A DNA stretch of 64,000 nucleotides from Beta vulgaris subsp. vulgaris (taxonomy: Eukaryota; Streptophyta; Magnoliopsida; Caryophyllales; Amaranthaceae), in assembly GCF_026745355.1 (NCBI RefSeq), contig NC_079202.1:31238740-31302739 (forward strand), given 5' to 3'. Under the pieces are notes generated by a model, which was not told the origin of the DNA, made no database searches, and worked only from the letters and a program-made list of their open reading frames with translations. Shown one piece after another: positions 58,897 to 64,000 of this stretch. A program made the translations under genes and the position numbers. Position 1 is the stretch's first letter. Each line of letters begins with the position of its first letter.

Positions 58897-59630
58897 CTAT
58901 TGAAATAGGTGGGGATATTGAGCTCGCATCGCATCTTCGGATTCCCAACTAAGTTCATCGTCTTTGTGGTTCGACCACAATACCTTCACCAGTTTAACTT
59001 CTCCATTCTGAGTGGCTCGAACTTTACTATCAAGGATCTTCACTGGAACCTCTATATATGACAAGTTATCCTCTAAAGGTAATTCCTCGGGTTTTAGTAC
59101 ATGTGAAGGATCACTAATGTACCGACGAAGCTGAGAGATATGAAAGACATTATGAACTCGGGCTATTTCCGGAGGCAATGCCAATCTGTAAGCAACTTCA
59201 CCTACCCTCTCCAGAATTTCATATGGTCCAATAAACTTAGGGCTTAACTTACCCTTCATCCTGAACCGCATCACTCCCTTCATATGAGAGACTCTCAGCA
59301 GGACTTTCTCACCGACTTCAAACTCCGCATGTCGTCGGTATTTATCTGCATAACTTTTATGTCTATCTTGTGCTGCTTTCATTTTCTGTTGTATCAACTT
59401 CACCTGTTCCACAGTTTCTTGGATCATTTCAGGACCAAGAATGCAAGCTTCACTAATTTCATTCCAACAAAGAGGACTACGGCACTTCCAACCATACAAG
59501 GCTTCATATGGGGCCATCCCAATTGAAGAATGATAGATGTTATTATATGAGAACTCTATCAAGTCAAGTCTATCTTCCCCTGAGCCCTGGAACTCTAAGG
59601 CACATGCGCTCAACATGTCTTCAAGTGTTT
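58897..59630 (-). pseudogene. Gypsy integrase C-terminal half and chromodomain
   Basis: Open for about 240 codons. Starts at LEDMLSACALEF, continues through FSYNNIYHSSIGMAPYEALYG, the GPYEILERVGEVAYRLALP block and VHNVFHISQLRRY, and ends with a chromodomain (VPVKILDSKVRATQ, LVKVLWSNH, LSWESEDAMRAQYPHLF). Chromodomains of these elements guide integration toward histone-marked chromatin. The N-terminal half lies beyond the insert at 59631-59912. Confidence 0.92.
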
Positions 59631-59912
59631 TATGATGTATTTAATCTACTAAAAGACTAAATAACAAATGCGGAAGCTAACAAAATTAAAGGATAGTACT
59701 TAGTTGATTTCCGATAAAGAATTTAATCACCACGCATATATCAAACTAAGGGTTGGATAGGCTTTTATGTCAATTCTATAAAGAATTTAATCACCAAGAA
59801 TAACATAAAAGGTTCGAATTGTTTGATTAGCATAAAGGCAAAGCCACCAACTAAACAAAACAAAACTGGATAGTACTTAGATTATTCAATGATAAAGGCT
59901 AAGCCACCACAA
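59631..59912. mobile_element. Short repetitive insert splitting the integrase
   Basis: Separates DGQIERT from TLEDMLSA in the integrase, which are contiguous in intact elements. It contains four related units with ATAAAG...CACCA (for example GATAAAGAATTTAATCACCA and GATAAAGGCTAAGCCACCA) and two copies of GGATAGTACTTAG. The class is unknown; it could be part of another retroelement or a rearranged filler. Borders are within about 5 bp. Confidence 0.65.
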
Positions 59913-60462
59913 GGTTGTCCGCTCTATTTGTCCATCTGTAGCAGGATGGAAAGCGGTACTCATTTTCAATTGTGTTCCTAAAGCTTCCTGAAGCTTTAGC
60001 CAGAAGTTAGATGAGAATCTACTATCTCTATTGGAAACAATATCCTTCGGCACACCGTGTAATCGTAACACATTCTTCCTATAGGCATCTGCTAGCTTTT
60101 GGTGTTTCCATGCATCCTTCATCGGTATAAAATGAGCACACTTGGTGAGGCGGTCCACAATGACCCAAATCATGTTATTACCACTTGGCGTTCTCGGAAG
60201 TCCAGAGATAAAGTCCATGGAAATCGAGCCCCACTTCCACTCTAGGATATCTAGGGGTTGAATCTCGCCTTGAGGTCTCTTGTGTTCAAACTTAACCTTT
60301 TGGCAAGTCAAGCACTTGGAAACATACTCAGCGACTTGTTGTTTCATGTGAGGCCACCAAAAGGTGATTTTAAGATCCTTGTATAACTTGTCACCTCCTG
60401 GATGTACTGAATATGGAGTCATATGGGCTTCATCTAAGATCCTCTTCTTTAGGTCTGGGATG
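59913..60462 (-). pseudogene. Gypsy integrase N-terminal half (zinc finger and core)
   Basis: Encodes the HHCC zinc finger (SVHPGGDKLYKDLK, then CLTCQKVK) and the DDE core: first Asp in SISMDFISGLP, second in IVSNRDSRFSSNFW, Glu in ATDGQIERT. All three catalytic residues are present. It is joined to RNase H by a frameshift near 60460 and cut off downstream by the insert. Confidence 0.92.
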
Positions 60463-61389
60463 TCAGGAACACACCACGACCTTTATAGCGAGACTACCAT
60501 CCGTATGGACCTTGAAGTAAGCGTCCTCAGTGTCTCGGACCTTATCTATCTTCTTCTTTAAAAGTGCATCATTAGCTTGATTTTCCTTGATCTCATCATA
60601 TACATCTGGGCGTAGTGTAAGGGAGCTAAGTTGAGCCCTAACTCGAACAAGTTGTACACCAAAATTCTGAAGCTCATCTCTAAGTAACCTCCTCAAAAGC
60701 ATCGTATGCAAAGAGTGGACAGTTTTCCTACTAAGTGCATCATCAACAACATTAGCCTTCCCTTCATGGTATTGAATTTCCATGTCGTAATCCTTAATTA
60801 GCTCTAACCACCTCCTTTGTCTCATATTCAGCTCCTTTTGCGTGAAAATGTACTTGAGACTCTTATGATCTGAAAATATTCGGAATGAAGTGCCAAGTAA
60901 ATAATGACGCCAAATCTTCAGCGCAAAGATGACTGCTGCCCATTCAAGATCATGAGTAGGGTAATTCATCTCATGAACTTTTAATTGTCTCGAAGCATAA
61001 GCTACAACCTTCCGGTTCTGCATAAGCACACATCCAAGACCGCTTCTCGAAGCATCTGTATACACCTCGTAGCGTTGATCTCCATCAGGTAGAGTTAAGA
61101 CTAGAGCTGTAGTAAGACGCTCCTTTAACGTCTGAAAAGCCTTCTCGCATTCATCATTCCACTCATACTTAGTAGATTTCTTCATCAGGTTGGTCAATGG
61201 ACGAGCTATCTTCGAAAAATACTTCACAAATCTTCTATAATAGCCAGCCAGACCAAGAAAGCTGCGTACTTCGGTCACATTCTTCGGAGTGGACCATTCA
61301 AAAACTGCTTGAATTTTGGACGGGTCAACTGAGACACCCTCCTTAGAAATAATATGTCCGAGAAAAGCAATTTTCTCGAGCCAAAACAA
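60463..61389 (-). pseudogene. Gypsy RNase H domain and RT C-terminal part
   Basis: Open for 308 codons. Begins with the RT thumb region ([20 protein letters not shown], then [14 protein letters not shown]), then RNase H ([16 protein letters not shown], the [20 protein letters not shown] segment and [13 protein letters not shown]), ending near [15 protein letters not shown], the usual junction to integrase. A frameshift separates it from the integrase. Confidence 0.92.
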
Positions 61390-62161
61390 AATTTTGTATA
61401 CAACTGATTTTCTCTCAACACTTGCAACACCGCTCGGAGGTACTCTTCATGTTCACTCTCATTCCTTGAGTAAATCAGTATATCATCAATAAACACAACA
61501 ACAAATTTATCCAGATAAGCTCTAAATACTCTATTCATCAAGTCCATGAACACTGCTAGAGCGTTAGTCAACCCAAAGGGCATAACTGTAAACTCATAGT
61601 GTCCATATCGAGTGCAGAAAGCTGTCTTTGGAATATCTTTATCTGCAATTCGAAGCTGATGGTAACCCGATCGTAAGTCGATCTTACAAACACTCCTACA
61701 CCTGCCAATTGGTCAAACAAGTCGTCTATTCTTGGCAATGGATACTTATTTTTCACAGTGACATTATTGAATTCTCTATAATCAATGCATAATCGTAGGG
61801 TACCATCCTTCTTTTTCACGAACAGAACTGGTGCACCCCAAGGGGATACGCTAGGCCGTATATAGCCTTTATCCAATAATTCTTCTAACTGAGTTTTCAA
61901 CTCTCTCATCTCAGCAGGCGCCATCCGATAAGGTGGCTTAAATATAGGTCCCATTCCAGGTACCAAATCAATGTTGAACTCAACATCACGCTTCGGAGGC
62001 ATGCTAAGAATATCATCCGGAAACACATCGTGATACTCATTCACAATTGGAACATCTATGAGCTCTGGTCTTTCCTTGCTCGTATCATGAATATGACAAA
62101 GGTACATAGGGCATCCCTTTCTCAAATAAGACTTTAGAGTAAGGGCACAAATGATCTTCAC
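61275..62161 (-). pseudogene. Gypsy reverse transcriptase, frameshifted
   Basis: 62161-61568 encodes the linker and RT fingers ([19 protein letters not shown], the [20 protein letters not shown] segment, [20 protein letters not shown]). A frame change near 61695 degrades the usual LRSGYHQ region. 61583-61275 continues with [20 protein letters not shown] and the catalytic FIDD at 61482-61493, followed by [15 protein letters not shown]. Confidence 0.92.
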
Positions 62162-62200
62162 AGGAGACGACTATAAAGCACATGGACGCCCTTATGACTC

Positions 62201-62568
62201 TCATTGTGACTTCCTGTTTCGACAATCAATCTTGGCTTTGTACTTTTCTAACCAATCCATCCCTAATATTACATCAAAATCTTTCAAAGGAAATGCTATT
62301 AAATCAGCAGATAGAGTAGTTTCACCATAAGCTATAAGAACATCTGGGTGCGTCCTATTACACGTTACACTTAGATCAGAAGGAATAGAGATATCGGCCT
62401 CACAAGGTGTGACATTCTTCAAGTTTATGTGATGCACCTAAATCAAATAGCACGTAAGCAGGTATAGAATGGATAGAGAAAGTACCAGTCATTGCATTAC
62501 TCTGGTTGTTATCCACATCCCCTTCTTTAAGGTGATTTAGGTTACCCAAATTCTTCTTCTCGTGGCGT
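62201..62568 (-). pseudogene. Gypsy protease and gag-protease linker, frameshifted
   Basis: 62568-62440 reads NAMTGTFSIHSIPAYVLFDLGASH. In active relatives the triad is D-[ST]-G; here it is D-L-G, so the protease would be inactive. A frameshift follows, then 62437-62201 reads FPLKDFDVILGMDWLEKYKAKID, the second half of the domain. Confidence 0.85.
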
Positions 62569-63865
62569 CACTAGTGGAAAGATAAGGAAGGGCTGCGCTA
62601 AAAAAGGCCCTTAGGGCTGCGCTTTTTAACAGCAACTCTTTCAATAGCAGCCCTTCACTTTTTAAGCAGGGCTGCGCTTTTCAAGCGCAACCCTTCTAAG
62701 CTTGAAGGGCTGCGCTTTTTAGGTAAAAGCGCAGCCCTTCCTACCAAAAAAAAAAAATTTACATTTTTTTACTCATATATTAATCTCACATTTTCCGAAT
62801 TTTAACATTTGCATTAAACCTTAAAGGTAAACCATCCAAATCCAAAAGGGAAATAAGGAATATGGTCAGGAAAATTAAAACTAAAACAAAAAATCAAAAA
62901 ATGTTATCACATAATTGCAGAACGAAAATGAAAAAAAAAAAGGAACAAAAACTAAAACTAAAATACAGAAGAACGAAAATGAAAAAAAAAAAAAGGAACA
63001 AAAACTAAAACTAATACACAGAAGAACGAAAATGAAAAAAAAGGAACAAAAACTAAAATATCACAATGGCAGGAATGAAAAACCCCTTCATTAGTGGTGA
63101 ATTCGGCGAGTACAAACCCCTTCATTCTTCTGTTAATGCTAAACTTGAGGCTATTTGTGAGAGTTTGGCTAAACAAGGGAATGAAAAACAGCAGGGGAAG
63201 TCTGGAAAGTCGAAGAAAACCCAGGGTGTTACTGTTACCTCATCGTCTTCTTCATCATCTTGTTCGTCTTCTCTTGTTCTTCTTCTCTTGTTGCAGAAAC
63301 TTCATCAACATCAAGCAGGTTTCCTTGTCCAAATACGACGATTTCACTGCCAAAATACACAAAAAAATAAAAAATTACAGAAATGAAGAAGTTGTTTTCC
63401 AAAATTGTTCAAAATACTAAAAAATTAGAGGCTATTGATCGAGAAGGTCGAGAAGAAGATCCAAAGCTTCGTGAGGACCATCAAGTTCATGGCGATTAAC
63501 GAAAGAAAGCACCTCTTAAAACACAGCAGCTTGAAGAGTATAATGCCGAAGAGGGAGGGTGAGATTTAACGGATTAGGGTGGATTAGGGTTTAATTAGGT
63601 GAGGAGAAGAGAGAGAAGAGAGAGAAGAGGGAGGCGTGAGAGAGAGAGGAGAGAGTCTAACTGCGTAATTCTTTTTTAAAAAAAAAGCCCATAGAAGGGT
63701 TGTGCTTTTTTAAAAAGCGCAGCCCTTCACAAAACAGGGTTGCGCTTTTCTATTAAAACGCATCCCTACTTTACGAAGGGCTGCGTTTTATTTAAAAGTG
63801 CATCCCTACTTTATAGAAGGGCTGCGTAATGAAGAAAGCGCAACCCTTCCTTTTTTTCCCTAGTG
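62569..63865. mobile_element. Non-autonomous CACTA-like element, CACTAGTGG family, copy 2
   Basis: Starts CACTAGTGGAAAGATAAGG and ends TTTTTTTCCCTAGTG, with subterminal AAGGGCTGCGCT arrays at both ends (62586-62745 and 63695-63850). The flanking triplets are CGT and CCT, a duplication with one mismatch. The interior is A-rich, has a weak open frame (63066-63386) and a GA-rich tract at 63600-63660. Same family as 28654-30158, with shorter arrays and without the 33-bp minisatellite. Confidence 0.88.
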
Positions 63866-64000
63866 CCTCTTTGAACATAAGCAGCATTAGCTTTTCCAGC
63901 ACTACGTCTTGGAACAGTGATACTTGGAGCTGAAGTAACTGGCCGATTACTAGCCATACTAATCGGGGGTCTCCTCAACAACTTGTTATTTCGACCAACC
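63866..64000 (-). pseudogene. gag: Gypsy gag C-terminal linker (partial)
   Basis: Minus-strand frame from the window edge reads LLRRPPISMASNRPVTS and RRSAGKANAAYVQRG, a Pro/Arg/Asn-rich linker as found between the zinc knuckle and protease of Tekay-type elements. It is cut at 63866 by the CACTA-like insertion and continues at 62568. Confidence 0.65.

Larger units (their letters stand above)
53359..64000 (-). mobile_element. Ty3/gypsy chromovirus (Tekay/Del-like), 5' part beyond the window
   Basis: Read on the minus strand from the right edge: gag C-terminal linker, protease, RT, RNase H, integrase, chromodomain, polypurine tract, 3' LTR. The integrase after RNase H defines Ty3/gypsy and the C-terminal chromodomain defines chromoviruses. 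Nested inserts are at 53749-56487 (LTR), about 59631-59912 (integrase) and 62569-63865 (gag-protease linker). Frameshifts and stops make it inactive. The 5' LTR and gag start lie to the right of the window. Confidence 0.9.

Overview
This window is nuclear DNA of a flowering plant, most likely a eudicot. It is AT-rich and has almost no intact host genes. It is filled with nested plant transposable elements: Ty1/copia retrotransposons of the Sirevirus type, a Ty3/gypsy chromovirus, L1-type LINE remnants, CACTA-like DNA elements, Stowaway-, hAT- and Harbinger-like MITEs, and tRNA-derived SINEs. No bacterial-style operon, CRISPR array, rRNA gene or convincing functional tRNA gene was seen. I cannot name the species.

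Left third (1-19 kb). A tRNA-derived SINE with clear target duplications lies at 759-992. A weak broken exon-like fragment (4001-4546, minus) comes just before a complete copia insertion, Sirevirus #1, at 4866-14902 (TSD AACAT). Its 5' LTR carries a 2.0-kb CACTA-like element, its gag carries a 1.3-kb inverted-repeat element with two GC-rich palindromes, and its 3' LTR carries a Stowaway MITE. Comparing the two LTRs gives the empty site for both LTR insertions. The element keeps gag and protease remnants but has lost integrase, reverse transcriptase and RNase H. After about 2.5 kb of unassigned DNA and a minus-strand tRNA-like SINE comes a tandem repeat (17.57-19.02 kb) that is split by the next element.

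Middle (19-31 kb). Sirevirus #2 lies on the minus strand at 19024-31236 (TSD TAATC). It has two LTRs, a PBS, gag with two zinc knuckles, protease, integrase, RT, RNase H, an extra 3' ORF of the plant 'putative transposon protein' (env-like position) type, and duplicated polypurine tracts. Many frameshifts and stops make it a degenerate copy. Its 5' LTR holds a 1.5-kb CACTA-like element (TSD CTT). A 998-bp assembly gap follows (31465-32462).

Right-centre (32.5-53.4 kb). A block of about 6.5-6.9 kb is present twice in direct orientation (32463-39327 and about 44530-50997). Each copy carries a hAT-like MITE, a CACTA-like terminal array, a Harbinger-like MITE and a 5'-truncated LINE. Copy B has a 363-bp in-frame deletion in the LINE RT, and its RNase H end has expanded into five tandem units of about 535 bp. 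Between the copies lie a CACTA-like array, a CACTA left end, AT-rich DNA, a 20-bp tandem repeat, an (AT)n tract, a primer-binding-site-like motif and a second tRNA-like SINE.

Right end (53.4-64 kb). A minus-strand Ty3/gypsy chromovirus (Tekay/Del-like, with a C-terminal chromodomain) runs off the window. Its long 3' LTR (53359-58573) holds a 2.7-kb inverted-repeat element inserted in a (TA)n tract. The integrase is split by a small repetitive insert, and a CACTA-like element sits in the gag-protease linker.

The most unusual signals are these: two Sireviruses that each carry their own short word scattered through LTRs and internal regions (GTTCC/GGAAC in #2, GGCAC-A-GTGCC in #1); the doubled nested palindrome in the 9.7-11.1 kb element; CACTA-like families that share an interior but have different subterminal arrays; and the (TA)n-seated 2.7-kb element.
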